A stretch of DNA of 64,000 nt, from positions 124,001 through 188,000 of the forward strand of contig CAWEQO010000018.1 in assembly GCA_963811225.1 (NCBI GenBank), given 5' to 3'. Of this stretch, positions 54,465 to 63,837 are shown in pieces. The stretch is from CAWEQO01 sp963811225 (GTDB lineage Bacteria > Chloroflexota > Anaerolineae > Anaerolineales > Anaerolineaceae). Position numbers and translations under genes: made by a program. Numbering within the stretch: position 1 is the stretch's first letter; every line of letters starts with the position of its first letter. The notes beneath the pieces were generated by a model that saw only the letters and a list, made by a program, of their open reading frames with translations, was not told the origin of the DNA and did no database searches.

Positions 54465-56366
54465 ATGTCGCAGATGGGTGGCGGATCACAAACAGACATC
54501 ACCAACATGCGCCGCGAGCGCGCCGGGGCCATCGCTGCCGCCGGGTCGCTGGCGGCGGCCTTGCGTTCGGGAGCGCTGCCCCGGCGGATCGGGATGACCC
54601 TGTCGGAAGCGCTTGTCCTGGGACTGCTGCAGCAAGAGGTGCGCGACTTCCTGGTTGTTTTCGGCCACGGCTCGACCGAGATCGGCGAGGTTCTGCGCGT
54701 CTACCAGGAGGCCGGGCTGGTGCGGGTCTACCCCGTGCGGCACGAGATTGAAGCCTCCCACGCGGCTGCCGCCCTGCGGTGGGTGACCGGCCAGAAGGCT
54801 GCGGTGATCACCTCGATCGGGCCGGGCGCGCTGCAGGCCATGGCCGCATCGATTGTACCGGCCTCGAACGGCCTGGGCGTATGGTACCTGTTGGGCGACG
54901 AGACCACCGAGGACGAAGGCTTCAACATGCAGCAGATCCCCAAGCACGAGCAGAACCTGTTCCTGCAGCTGACCGGCGTCTTGGGCCGTTCGTATACCCT
55001 GCACACCCCGCTGTCCCTGGCCACGGCGCTGCGCCGCGGCCAGGCCACCGTCGACCATCCCTACCGGGGTGGTCCATTCTTCCTGCTCATGCCGATGAAC
55101 ACCCAACCGGCCTGGATCCCCGACTTCAACCTGGAAGAGCTTCCCTGCGAACCCCTGCCGCCGCTCGGCCCGGCCGCAGGCGGCTACCGGCAGGCGGCGG
55201 AATGGATCCATCATGCGAAGCGGGTGGTGGTCAAGGTCGGCGGAGGCGGGCGCAAGTGCGGCCCCGAGCTAACCGAACTGCTGGAACTGGCCGACGGCGC
55301 GCTGGTGCACACGCCCATTACCAGCGGAGCGATTCCGGCTTCGAACCCTCGCAATATGAGCGTGGGCGGCTCGAAAGGCTCCATCAGCGGCAACTACGCC
55401 ATGGAGAATGCCGATCTGCTGATTGCGGTCGGCACGCGCGCGGTGTGCCAGTCGGACTGCTCGCGGACCGGCTACCCGCTGGTGCAGCATGTGATCAACA
55501 TCAATGCCGACCTGGAAACTGCCATCCACTATGGCAAGACCCTGGCATTGGTGGGGGATGCGGCCGAGACCCTGCGCTGCTTGAACGAGACCCTGCGCCA
55601 GATGCCCGCCAAAAACGAGGGCCAGCCTTCCGCCTGGGCGCAGGCCTGCGCCGAGCAGCACAAGGCCTGGATGGAGTTCAAGGCGCTGCGCTATGCCCAG
55701 CCGGCGCTGCAGGACGACTACTGGGGGGAGCCGGTGCTGACCCAGCCCGCGGCAATCAAAGCTGCCAGCGACTGGGCCGCAGAGCGCGGCGCAGTCAGCT
55801 TCTACGATGCCGGCGACGTGCAGGCCAACGCCTTCCAGATCGTGGAGGACGAGCGGCCAGACCAAACCTACACAGAGACCGGCGCGAGCTACATGGGCTT
55901 CGCCGTCTCTGCGGTGCTGGCGGCGGCGGTGGCGCGGCGGCCGTTCTACCCCCTGGCAGTCACCGGGGACGGTTCCTTCACCATGAACCCGCAGATCCTG
56001 ATCGACGGCGCCGAGCACGGGGTCAGGGGCTGTATCCTGCTGCTGGATAACGGCCGCATGGCGGCCATCTCCGGTTTGCAGAGCGCCCAATATGGCCCAG
56101 AATTCGCCACCGCAAACAGGCTGCAGATCGATTATCTAGCCTGGGCCGAGAGTGTTCCGGGGGTGCTTGCGCTGGAAGGCGGGCAGACGCCCGAGTCGCT
56201 GCGGGCAGCGCTGGAGCAAGCCTTTGCGCACCCGGGTCTATCACTGGTGCTGGTCAAAGTGTATTACGGCCCGGATGAGTTGGGTGGTATGGGCGTATTC
56301 GGGCGCTGGAACGTGGGCAATTGGGTGAAAGAAACCCAGAACCTGCGGCACGAGATTGGGTTATAG
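54465..56366 (+). CDS. TPP-dependent enzyme of the acetolactate synthase superfamily, IolD-like
   Basis: A 633-residue enzyme, the same length as 3D-(3,5/4)-trihydroxycyclohexane-1,2-dione hydrolase IolD. The N-terminal domain has FGHGSTEIGEVL, the TPP-activating Glu in VRHEIEASHAAAAL, and SIGPGALQAMAAS. The middle domain has VVVKVGGGGRKCG. The C-terminal TPP motif is GDGSFTMN followed 24 residues later by DNGRM. IolD opens the ring of the diketo-inositol intermediate. The inositol context fits (mmsA/iolA, Gfo/Idh dehydrogenase) but IolE, IolB, IolC and IolJ are missing here, so a related C-C hydrolase or ligase role is possible. Confidence 0.82.
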   Translation: MSQMGGGSQTDITNMRRERAGAIAAAGSLAAALRSGALPRRIGMTLSEALVLGLLQQEVRDFLVVFGHGSTEIGEVLRVYQEAGLVRVYPVRHEIEASHAAAALRWVTGQKAAVITSIGPGALQAMAASIVPASNGLGVWYLLGDETTEDEGFNMQQIPKHEQNLFLQLTGVLGRSYTLHTPLSLATALRRGQATVDHPYRGGPFFLLMPMNTQPAWIPDFNLEELPCEPLPPLGPAAGGYRQAAEWIHHAKRVVVKVGGGGRKCGPELTELLELADGALVHTPITSGAIPASNPRNMSVGGSKGSISGNYAMENADLLIAVGTRAVCQSDCSRTGYPLVQHVININADLETAIHYGKTLALVGDAAETLRCLNETLRQMPAKNEGQPSAWAQACAEQHKAWMEFKALRYAQPALQDDYWGEPVLTQPAAIKAASDWAAERGAVSFYDAGDVQANAFQIVEDERPDQTYTETGASYMGFAVSAVLAAAVARRPFYPLAVTGDGSFTMNPQILIDGAEHGVRGCILLLDNGRMAAISGLQSAQYGPEFATANRLQIDYLAWAESVPGVLALEGGQTPESLRAALEQAFAHPGLSLVLVKVYYGPDELGGMGVFGRWNVGNWVKETQNLRHEIGL

Positions 56367-56385
56367 CATAAAGGAGAATTCAGCC

Positions 56386-57012
56386 ATGAAAATTGCCGTG
56401 ATCAACGAAACCAGCGCGGCCGACCGCAACGCGGATATCTTATCGGCGCTGGAAGGCCGCGGGCACGAGATCATCAACACCGGGATGACCAGGAACGGCG
56501 CTCAGCCTGAGCTGCAGTATATCCACACCGGGCTGATGGCCGCTCTGCTGTTGAACCTCAAGCGGGTTGACTTCGTCGTGGGAGGCTGCGGCACCGGGCA
56601 GGGCTTCTTGAACTCGGTCATGCAGTATCCGGGCGTATTCTGCGGGCACCTGCTCAACGGACTGGACGCCTGGCTGTTCGCGCAGATCAACGACGGGAAT
56701 TGTATCTCGCTGGCGCTCAATCAGGGTTATGGATGGGCGGCTGAAGTCAACCTGCGCATGCTGTTCGACGCCTATTTCTCCGTCGAGCGCGGCGCCGGCT
56801 TCCCGGCCCACCGCAAGGAGCCGCAGGCCGCCTCACGCCAGACCCTGCAGACCATCTCCGCCTGCGCCCACCGCAGCATGGCCGAAATCATCGCCGGGCT
56901 GCCCGAGAGCGTCGTCCGGCCCGCCCTGACCTACCCCGGCATGTCCGAGTTGATCGACGCCGACAGCATCGGCGATCTGGCGCTGCAATCCGCTATCCAA
57001 AAATATCTCTAA
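56386..57012 (+). CDS. RpiB/LacAB-family sugar isomerase
   Basis: A 208-residue protein with the RpiB-type Rossmann-like fold. The start at 56386 has AAGGAG upstream. The conserved active-site loop GGCGTGQGF is near residues 65-73, and HLLNGLDAWLFAQINDGNCISLALNQG near 89-115 corresponds to the substrate loop of RpiB, here longer than in ribose-5-phosphate isomerase (about 150 residues). The C-terminal 60 residues are an extra helical extension. It probably isomerises an aldose or ketose (phosphate) of this pathway. Confidence 0.83.
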   Translation: MKIAVINETSAADRNADILSALEGRGHEIINTGMTRNGAQPELQYIHTGLMAALLLNLKRVDFVVGGCGTGQGFLNSVMQYPGVFCGHLLNGLDAWLFAQINDGNCISLALNQGYGWAAEVNLRMLFDAYFSVERGAGFPAHRKEPQAASRQTLQTISACAHRSMAEIIAGLPESVVRPALTYPGMSELIDADSIGDLALQSAIQKYL

Positions 57013-57024
57013 ATACGAGGTCCC

Positions 57025-58377
57025 ATGAGCGATATCACCGCCGGGAAACTGCCCGCCCGCACCAAGCTGCTGTACGGCGTGGGCGATGTTGGCAATGCGG
57101 TCGTCAATTCCGCCATCCAGTTCTTTCTGATGAAGTTCTACACGGACGGCGCGCTGATCCTGCCGGCCCTGGCGGGCAGCGCCCTGCTGGTCGGCAAGAT
57201 TTGGGACGGAATTAACGACCCCTTGATGGGCTGGCTGTCTGATCGCACCACCTCGCGCTTCGGCAAGCGCCGGGTGTTCATGCTGTTCGGCGCGGTGCCG
57301 CTGGGACTCAGCATCGCCCTGCTGTGGTTCGTCCCACCTGGTATGGCCACGCTGTTAACTTTTCTGTGGATCGCGCTGACCTTCGCCCTGTTCGACTCGC
57401 TCTGGACGCTCACCAACGTGCCTTACTATGCGCTGACCTCGGAACTGACCGACGACTACGACGAGCGCAGCAGCCTGACCGCCTTCCGTATGGTCATGGC
57501 GGTGCCCGCCTATCTGGTCGGCGCAGCGTTGACCCCGGCCATCGTCGGCTTCTTTGCCTTGCAGCGCACCGGCTACGCCTTTATCGGCATCGTCTACGGC
57601 TTGCTAGCGACGATCTCCCTGTTGGCCTGTGCAGCGGGCATTCGCGAGCGCAAATCGATCAGCGAGAAAAAGATCGAAACGCCGCCGCTCAAGTCGCTGC
57701 TGGCCACCCTGCGCAACAAGCCCTTCGTGCGCCTGCTGATCGCTTACATTATTATCAACCTCTCGTTCGCGCTGATTAAGACGCTGATGGCTTACTTCCT
57801 GCAGTACCAGCTGGGCATGGCCGCCGAAACGCCGATTGCGATGGGGCTGATGCTGGTGTGCGTGACCGCCTCGATCTTTGTCTGGAAGAAGATCTCCGAG
57901 CGGCTGGACAAGGGCCCTTCCTATGCAGCCGGGATGGTGCTGGGCGCGCTGGCGGTCTCGCTGACCTTCTTCCTGCCGCATGCAAAGACCGGTTGGATCT
58001 ACGCCATCGCCGCGCTGGCCGGGTTCGGCTTTGGGGCGCAGTGGATTTTCCCCTGGGCCATGGTGGCGGACGTGGTGGACTACGACCGTCTGGAGACCGG
58101 CGAGCAGCGCAGCGGCATGTACTACGGCGTTTGGGGGCTGGTGACCAAGGTTTCGGAGGCATTGGCCCTGGCCGGCGTCGGCTGGGTCTTGAGCGGCTTC
58201 GGCTATATTGCCAACATCGAGCAGACTTCCCTGGCGCGCCTGGGCATCCGACTGTTCTTCGGCCCGATCCCGGCGATTTTGATCCTGACGGCGCTGCCAC
58301 TGCTGATCTGGTACCCGATCACGCGCCACTCGCACGCCCAGGTTCAACGCAAGCTGGAGCTGGGAGGCGAACTGTGA
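57025..58377 (+). CDS. GPH-family sugar:cation symporter (MelB-like)
   Basis: A 450-residue membrane protein with 12 predicted helices, of the glycoside-pentoside-hexuronide:cation symporter group. The N-terminal KLLYGVGDVGNAVVNSAIQFFLMKFYTD and the cytoplasmic loop DPLMGWLSDRTTSRFGKRRVFMLFG (about residues 68-92) are the hallmarks. It is likely to import the glycoside, hexuronide or cyclitol degraded by the cluster, coupled to H+ or Na+. Confidence 0.92.
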   Translation: MSDITAGKLPARTKLLYGVGDVGNAVVNSAIQFFLMKFYTDGALILPALAGSALLVGKIWDGINDPLMGWLSDRTTSRFGKRRVFMLFGAVPLGLSIALLWFVPPGMATLLTFLWIALTFALFDSLWTLTNVPYYALTSELTDDYDERSSLTAFRMVMAVPAYLVGAALTPAIVGFFALQRTGYAFIGIVYGLLATISLLACAAGIRERKSISEKKIETPPLKSLLATLRNKPFVRLLIAYIIINLSFALIKTLMAYFLQYQLGMAAETPIAMGLMLVCVTASIFVWKKISERLDKGPSYAAGMVLGALAVSLTFFLPHAKTGWIYAIAALAGFGFGAQWIFPWAMVADVVDYDRLETGEQRSGMYYGVWGLVTKVSEALALAGVGWVLSGFGYIANIEQTSLARLGIRLFFGPIPAILILTALPLLIWYPITRHSHAQVQRKLELGGEL

Positions 58378-59444
58378 GCGCCGCGCTGGGCGTGGCGATC
58401 GTCGGCTGCGGGCGGATCTCGGAACTGCATGGATTGGGCTATCACGGCCTGGACACGGCCCGCATTGTGGCGGTGTGCGACCCGAGCGCGGCCCGAGCGA
58501 ATGAGAAAGCCAGGCTGTGGGGCGTGCGCAAAGTCTACAAGGATTACGCGGATGTGCTGGCCGATCCGGAGGTGGAGCTGGTGGAACTGCTGACGCCGCA
58601 CCACCTGCACTGCTCGATGACGGTGGCGGCCTGCCAGGCGGGCAAGCACGTCTCGGTGCAAAAGCCGATGGCGATCGACGCCGACGAAGCCGGCCGGATG
58701 ATCGCCGCGGCCGAGGCGGCCAGGGTCAAGCTGCGCATCTACGAGAACTTCGTTTTCTACCCGCCCGCGGCGCGCGCCCGTGAGATGATCCAGGCGGGCG
58801 AGATCGGCCAACCGCGCATGATCCGTATGCATGTCAACACCGGCACCGGCGACACCGCCTGGAAGGTTCCGCTCTCCGCCTGGCTGTGGCGCTTCCGCCA
58901 CAAGACAGCCGGCGGCGGCCCACTAGTGTTCGACCACGGCTACCACCTGTTCTCGCTGGCCTATGACCTGCTTGGGCCGGTAGAGCGCGTCTCGGCCTGG
59001 ATCGACAAGACCCCGGTGGCGCCCGGCATCTCCGTGGATGCTCCCGCCACGATCATGTTCCAGTTCAAAGCGTCACGCTGCTACGGGATGCTCGATTTCG
59101 AGCACACGCCCAAGATGCGCATCTACTCCAAATACTACGCGGACGACGACCGCATTGAGGTCATCGGTGAAAAGGGCATTTTAATGCTCAATCGCTACAC
59201 CGCCCGCACCATCGACTTGCCCGAGCTGATGCTGTTCAAGAACGGCAAGACAACCCCCGTGCCGGTGGAGGGGGTGGAGTGGGAGGACAGCTTCATCGCC
59301 GCCACCCGCCACATGGTCAATGCGGTCCGCAAGGATTTGCCTCCCAAACTGGACGGTCCGACCGGGCGAGCCGTGCTGAAGTTTGCCCTGGCTGCGCAGT
59401 CCTCGGCGCGGTTAGGCCGTGAGGTGTACGTGGACACGGTATAG
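58374..59444 (+). CDS. Gfo/Idh/MocA-family oxidoreductase
   Basis: A 356-residue NAD(P)-dependent dehydrogenase. The GTG start at 58374 overlaps the symporter stop. The Rossmann motif GCGRIS is near residue 11, and VSVQKPMAIDADEAGRM contains the EKP-like motif with Lys (here QKP). GGGPLVFDHGYHLFSLAYDLLG carries the catalytic Asp and His. The family includes myo- and scyllo-inositol 2-dehydrogenases, which fits the IolD-like and IolA-like genes, and many sugar dehydrogenases. Confidence 0.92.
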   Translation: MSAALGVAIVGCGRISELHGLGYHGLDTARIVAVCDPSAARANEKARLWGVRKVYKDYADVLADPEVELVELLTPHHLHCSMTVAACQAGKHVSVQKPMAIDADEAGRMIAAAEAARVKLRIYENFVFYPPAARAREMIQAGEIGQPRMIRMHVNTGTGDTAWKVPLSAWLWRFRHKTAGGGPLVFDHGYHLFSLAYDLLGPVERVSAWIDKTPVAPGISVDAPATIMFQFKASRCYGMLDFEHTPKMRIYSKYYADDDRIEVIGEKGILMLNRYTARTIDLPELMLFKNGKTTPVPVEGVEWEDSFIAATRHMVNAVRKDLPPKLDGPTGRAVLKFALAAQSSARLGREVYVDTV

Positions 59445-59564
59445 CCAGCGGCCAGGAATCCTTACAAGCAAGCTGCGCTTGTTCGTTGGGCTGCGCCTTG
59501 GCTGGCGAGCAGGAACAAATGGCAAATGAGACGTGGTCCAAGGCGTTGAAGGATGGGGAAGAAA

Positions 59565-60611
59565 ATGATTGCCCGGCAGGCGAAGGAAATCGTCAGGCAG
59601 TGGGCGCTGGAAGAGGCTGCTCGAACGCCCGGGTTCCGCGGCGCCTTCTTCCATGGATCGATCAACTGGCTCCCGGACGAGGCGGAACTGCCGCAAACTT
59701 CGGACGTGGACGTGCTGATCGTCCTGGATCGCCCTGCCCCACTGGAGAAGCCGGGCAAACTCCTCTACCGGGCGGTGGTCATCGACGCCTCCTACCTGCC
59801 CGCAGCCCAAATCCGCTCGGCGGAGCAGGCGCTGGGCCTGTCGCACCTGGCGGGCAGCCTGCGGTCCGGCAACCTCATCGCCGACCCCACCGGTGAATTG
59901 CGCGCAATCCAGGCGCAGGTATCCACAGATTATGCCAAACAAGAGTGGGTCGTCCGGCGCTGCGAGCATGCCCTGGACAAGGTTCGCAGGCACTTGCAGG
60001 GGCTGGACGAAGCCAAACTTTTCCACGACCAGGCGCTCGCCTGGCTGTTCGGCGCAGGCGTGACGACGCATGTCCTGCTGGCAGCCGGGCTGAAGAACAC
60101 CACGGTGCGCAAGCGCTACCTGGCCGTGCGTGAGCTGCTGATGGAATACGACCGAGCAGATTTCTATGAGACCCTGTTAGAGATGCTCGGCTGCGCATGG
60201 ATCACCCAGGCGCAAGCCGAACGACACCTGTGCTTTTTGGCGGCGGCCTTCGATGCCGCCCGAATGGTGATCCGTTCGCCGTTCTCGTTCGCCGCCGACA
60301 TCAGCGACCTCGCCCGTCCGTTGGTCATCGACGGCAGCCGCGAGCTGATTGAGCGTGGCGACCATCGTGAGGCGTTGTTCTGGATGGCGGTCTCTTATTT
60401 ACGCTGTCAAAAGGTGCTCCTTCAGGATGGGCCGGTAGAGATTTTCGAACGGCACGACCTCGGCTGCCGGGCCCTGCTGGCGGACCTGGGCGTACGATCC
60501 TCCTTTGATTTGAAGCAGCGCAGCCGTCAGTTGCTGCAGATGCTGCCCGAGGTTTGGGTGGTGGCTGAAACGATCATCGCCTCGAACCCCGAGATCATCC
60601 CTGCAGCGTAG
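59565..60611 (+). CDS. Nucleotidyltransferase-domain protein
   Basis: A 348-residue protein with an N-terminal polymerase-beta-type nucleotidyltransferase motif: FFHGSINWLPD followed by SDVDVLIVLD (the GS-x(n)-DxD pattern, about residues 28-55). The remaining 250 residues are mostly helical with no recognised domain. Start at ATG 59565 (GGGGAAG upstream) or 59553 in the same frame. Such proteins resemble aminoglycoside- or tRNA-type nucleotidyltransferases or toxin-antitoxin MNT proteins, but no HEPN partner is next to it. It starts 120 bases after the sugar cluster and ends just before the convergent aroQ gene. Confidence 0.7.
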   Translation: MIARQAKEIVRQWALEEAARTPGFRGAFFHGSINWLPDEAELPQTSDVDVLIVLDRPAPLEKPGKLLYRAVVIDASYLPAAQIRSAEQALGLSHLAGSLRSGNLIADPTGELRAIQAQVSTDYAKQEWVVRRCEHALDKVRRHLQGLDEAKLFHDQALAWLFGAGVTTHVLLAAGLKNTTVRKRYLAVRELLMEYDRADFYETLLEMLGCAWITQAQAERHLCFLAAAFDAARMVIRSPFSFAADISDLARPLVIDGSRELIERGDHREALFWMAVSYLRCQKVLLQDGPVEIFERHDLGCRALLADLGVRSSFDLKQRSRQLLQMLPEVWVVAETIIASNPEIIPAA

Positions 60612-60701
60612 ATGCCTCTCGCCCTCGAACAGAGAATTCTTCCTCAAAAAGCTCTTAGCGCCTCCGTCGCAGCCAACATCGCCGGGAGGTTGCGCGCCGG
60701 A

Positions 60702-61139
60702 TCAGGCGGAATAGAGGGCAGCGAGCGCCCGCAGCGCCAGGGCATACGACTGCCACCCAAACCCGGCGATGCTGCCCCTGCACACCGGCGCGATCAGTGA
60801 GCGGTGCCGGAACTCCTCGCGAGCCTGTGGGTTCGAAAGATGCACTTCGATCACCGGGATCGGGATCGCGAGGATGGCATCCCGCAGAGCAACCGAAGTG
60901 TGGGTGTACCCGGCCGCGTTGAAAACGACGCCTTTCGCCCAGGCGCGCGCCTCTTGCAGCGCATCAATCAAGTCGCCTTCGTTGTTGGATTGGCGCGTGC
61001 GCACGTCCAGACCCAGCTCTTTCCCCAGCGCTACCAACCGCCGGTCGATCTCCGCCAGCGTCAGGCTGCCGTAGATCTCCGGCTCACGGCTGCCCAGCAG
61101 GTTCAGGTTCGGGCCGTGCAAGACAAGAACAGCGTCCAT
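60702..61139 (-). CDS. aroQ: 3-Dehydroquinate dehydratase, type II
   Basis: A 145-residue type II dehydroquinase that makes 3-dehydroshikimate. The start at 61139 is preceded by GAGGAGG. HGPNLNLLG opens the protein, RQSNNEGDLIDALQ follows, the catalytic Tyr is in GSREPEIYG and the His in IEVHLSN. It overlaps the 3' end of aroKB by 37 bases, which suggests tight translational coupling. Confidence 0.95.
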   Translation of the reverse strand: MDAVLVLHGPNLNLLGSREPEIYGSLTLAEIDRRLVALGKELGLDVRTRQSNNEGDLIDALQEARAWAKGVVFNAAGYTHTSVALRDAILAIPIPVIEVHLSNPQAREEFRHRSLIAPVCRGSIAGFGWQSYALALRALAALYSA

Positions 61140-62668
61140 AACCGCTCCTCCTCGATCTCGATATCGTACCGCACCCGACCAATCGTCTCCGGCAGCGGCA
61201 GCAGTACCTTCTTGGACCGGCGCTTTTTGTCGACGCCAAACGCCCGGCGGATCTCCTCCGGGTTCAATGTTGGCGGCGCTTCCACCGGCAGTCCCAACTT
61301 GCGCAAGGCCCATTCGATCTTGTCGGCAGTCCCCGCCCAGGTCACGCCAAGCGCTTCACCGATGCGCGCCTCCACCACCAGGCCAATCGCCACCGCTTCT
61401 CCATGCCGGAGCCGGTAGTGGCTGGCGCTCTCGATCGCGTGGCCAATGGTGTGGCCCAGGTTCAAGACTGCCCGCTTACCCGCTTCGCGCGGGTCTTCTT
61501 CCACCACCCGCAGCTTGATCGCCATGGCTTCCCGGATCACGGTCACCCAATCCATCGCAGAGAATGGCGTGGTGGACAGCAGTTCGAACAGGTCCGGCGA
61601 AGCGATCACCGCCGCCTTCAGCGTCTCGCCGAGTCCGTTGCGCCATTCCTCCTGAGGCAACGTCCGCAGAACCTGCGGGTCCGCCAGCACCAGGTGTGGA
61701 GGGTAAAAAGCGCCGGCCAGGTTCTTGCCCTGCGGCAGGTCGATGCCGGTTTTGCCGCCCAGGCCGGCATCGACCATACCCAGCAGCGACGTCGGCGCGG
61801 CCACCCATGGGATGCCGCGCAGAAACGTGGCTGCGGCAAACCCTGCCAGGTCGGTGATCACACCCCCACCCAGCGCCAGCAGTGTGCTTTTCCTGTCCAG
61901 GCGAGCATGCAGCATCGCCCCCCATAACTGCGTCAGGCTCTCCAGGTTTTTGTTCGCCTCGCCGGATGGCAGGATATAAGCGGAAGCCTCGATCCCCGCC
62001 TCCTGCAGGGACCGGATAATCGGGTCCACATACAGCGGCGCGACGTGATCGTCGCTGACCACCAACACCGGCTCGTGCAAGCCGGCTTGGGCCAGGAGGT
62101 CGGCGCAGCTGGAAAGAACCCCCGGTTGAGCGATGACGTCCGTGCTTCCTCCCATTGCATTCAGCCGGAAGCGGCCCATGCGCCGCATGATCTCCCAGGC
62201 AGCGTCCTCGGGAGTACCGCAGCTTGTATCCACTGGCAGCGGGAAAGCGGCGTAATGGTCGGCGCGCGCTTGGAGCAGCGCTTCCAACTGCAGCGGAAGG
62301 TGATCCTTCAACAGCGGGCGGCTCCCGGCTTGCGGCGACAAGCGCTGGCGCAGCGTATCCAGATCCGCGGTGAGGCAGAATACCATCCCGGCGCGCAGCG
62401 CCGCCTGACGATTGACTTCCGCCAGCAGGGAGCCGCCGCCCAGCGCCAGGACGAACGCATCCTGCGCCAACAGCCCCTGCAGCGCCGTGGTTTCCATCCG
62501 GCGGAATCCGGGCTCCCCGAACTGGGAGAAAATCTCTGGGACCGTTTTCTGCGCCTGTGACTCGACTTCACGATCCAGATCGTAGAACGGCAGGTCGAGC
62601 TGCTCCGCCAGGCATCGTCCCGTCGTGGTCTTACCGGAGCCTGGGGGGCCATACAAGAAAATCTTCAT
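61103..62668 (-). CDS. aroKB: Bifunctional shikimate kinase / 3-dehydroquinate synthase (AroK-AroB fusion)
   Basis: A 521-residue fusion. Residues 1 to about 165 are shikimate kinase (P-loop GPPGSGKTT at 8-16, the DLDREVE Asp pair, GGGSLL and the LID arginines). From about 170 comes dehydroquinate synthase with GEANKNLESL, GGGVITDLAGFAAATFLRG, the NAD/metal segments, GKTGIDLPQGKN, and the metal-binding HTIGHAIE and HGEAVAIG histidines. Fusion of these non-consecutive steps is known from Thermotoga. Its ATG overlaps the aroC stop (ATGA). Confidence 0.95.
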   Translation of the reverse strand: MKIFLYGPPGSGKTTTGRCLAEQLDLPFYDLDREVESQAQKTVPEIFSQFGEPGFRRMETTALQGLLAQDAFVLALGGGSLLAEVNRQAALRAGMVFCLTADLDTLRQRLSPQAGSRPLLKDHLPLQLEALLQARADHYAAFPLPVDTSCGTPEDAAWEIMRRMGRFRLNAMGGSTDVIAQPGVLSSCADLLAQAGLHEPVLVVSDDHVAPLYVDPIIRSLQEAGIEASAYILPSGEANKNLESLTQLWGAMLHARLDRKSTLLALGGGVITDLAGFAAATFLRGIPWVAAPTSLLGMVDAGLGGKTGIDLPQGKNLAGAFYPPHLVLADPQVLRTLPQEEWRNGLGETLKAAVIASPDLFELLSTTPFSAMDWVTVIREAMAIKLRVVEEDPREAGKRAVLNLGHTIGHAIESASHYRLRHGEAVAIGLVVEARIGEALGVTWAGTADKIEWALRKLGLPVEAPPTLNPEEIRRAFGVDKKRRSKKVLLPLPETIGRVRYDIEIEEERLWTLFLSCTART

Positions 62669-63837
62669 TGCGGCCACCAGGTATGCGCTTCGTTGTCCAT
62701 CTGCAAATCCTCCATTCGCGCCCGCCGCAAGGAATCGAAGCGCGGGCGCATCTCGGCCAGGGAATCGCCGCCCAACTTTTCGATCAGGGCGTCCGCCAGG
62801 ATGAAAGCCAGCATGGCTTCCAGGATCACCACCGCCCGCGGCACCGGGCAGAAGTCCGAGCGCTCGTACTGCGTCGGTGTGTTTTGTCCGGTCGCCAGGT
62901 CGACGCTTTGCTGGGGGGTCAGGGTGGTGGCAATCGGCTTCATGGCCGCATGCACCCACAAGGGCTGCCCGGTGGTGATGCCCCCTTCCAACCCGCCGCT
63001 GCGGTTGGTCGGGCGCGCCAAGGTACCGTCCCGGTTGGTGATTGCGTCCTGTGCCTGGGTGCCCGGCAATCCGGCATTCTCGAAGGCTGGGCCAATTTCG
63101 ACGCCCTTGACCGCCGGGATCGACAAAATCGCCGCTCCAATGCGGCCCTCCAGCTTGCGGTCCCAGTGGACGTGGGAGCCCAGTCCGGGCGGCAGGTTCA
63201 AGGCGAACACATCGATTTCGCCGCCCACAGTATCCCGCTGATCCATGGCCTGGCGAATGCGCGCCCGCATGGCCGGCTCGACGCCGGGGTCTGGGCAGGC
63301 GAGATCGGAAGCGGAGGCCTGCTCGATCCCTTGCGGAATGGAATCGAGAGCACCTTCCAGGCGGGCCTCACCAATCGCCCGCACCCAGCCGCCAATTTGG
63401 ATCCCAAACTCCCCCAGGAACTTGCGGCAGATTGCGCCCACCGCCACGCGCGCCGCCGTCTCACGCGCCGAAGCCCGCTCCAGTGCAGGGCGCAAATCCG
63501 AGTAGCCATATTTGACCGCCCCGGTCAGGTCGGCATGCCCCGGCCGTGGGATCGTAAAAGCCGGCACAGCCTCCCCGCGCCATTTCTCGTGATCGCGGTT
63601 ATCAATCCGTACCGCGAGCGGCGCTCCGGTGGTTCTCCCGGCCATCACCCCAGCCAGGATTTCGGCCCGGTCGCTTTCCAGCTTCATGCGCGGCCCGGCG
63701 CCGTAGCCTTTCTGGCGGCGCTGCAGGTCCCGGTCGATGTCCTCCGGCGACAGCGCCAACCCGGCCGGTATACCTTCTAAAATCGCCGTCAACGCCGGTC
63801 CGTGCAATTCGCCGGCGGTCAGAAAACGCAAGCTCAT
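62665..63837 (-). CDS. aroC: Chorismate synthase
   Basis: A 390-residue enzyme that makes chorismate from EPSP using reduced FMN. Signature regions are MSLRFLTAGELHGPALTAILEGIPAGL (first residues), IDRDLQRRQKGYGAGPRMKLESD, and RPGHADLTGAVKYGYSDLRPALERASARETAARVAVGAI, with the catalytic His and Arg. It overlaps the preceding aminotransferase gene and the following aroKB gene by 4 bases each. Confidence 0.96.
   Translation of the reverse strand: MSLRFLTAGELHGPALTAILEGIPAGLALSPEDIDRDLQRRQKGYGAGPRMKLESDRAEILAGVMAGRTTGAPLAVRIDNRDHEKWRGEAVPAFTIPRPGHADLTGAVKYGYSDLRPALERASARETAARVAVGAICRKFLGEFGIQIGGWVRAIGEARLEGALDSIPQGIEQASASDLACPDPGVEPAMRARIRQAMDQRDTVGGEIDVFALNLPPGLGSHVHWDRKLEGRIGAAILSIPAVKGVEIGPAFENAGLPGTQAQDAITNRDGTLARPTNRSGGLEGGITTGQPLWVHAAMKPIATTLTPQQSVDLATGQNTPTQYERSDFCPVPRAVVILEAMLAFILADALIEKLGGDSLAEMRPRFDSLRRARMEDLQMDNEAHTWWPQ

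Noticed and set aside
54779..56050. A 423-codon frame inside the IolD-like gene on the same strand.
   Set aside because: Its product is Arg/Gly/Pro-rich, and the overlapping frame has the TPP motifs.
57858..58373. An in-frame upstream extension of the Gfo/Idh gene by 172 codons.
   Set aside because: The extension overlaps the symporter gene and has shadow composition; the GTG at 58374 has a GGGAGG site and begins the Rossmann fold.
62557..63780. A 407-codon frame antisense to chorismate synthase and aroKB.
   Set aside because: It spans two well-supported genes on the opposite strand and has no recognisable domain.
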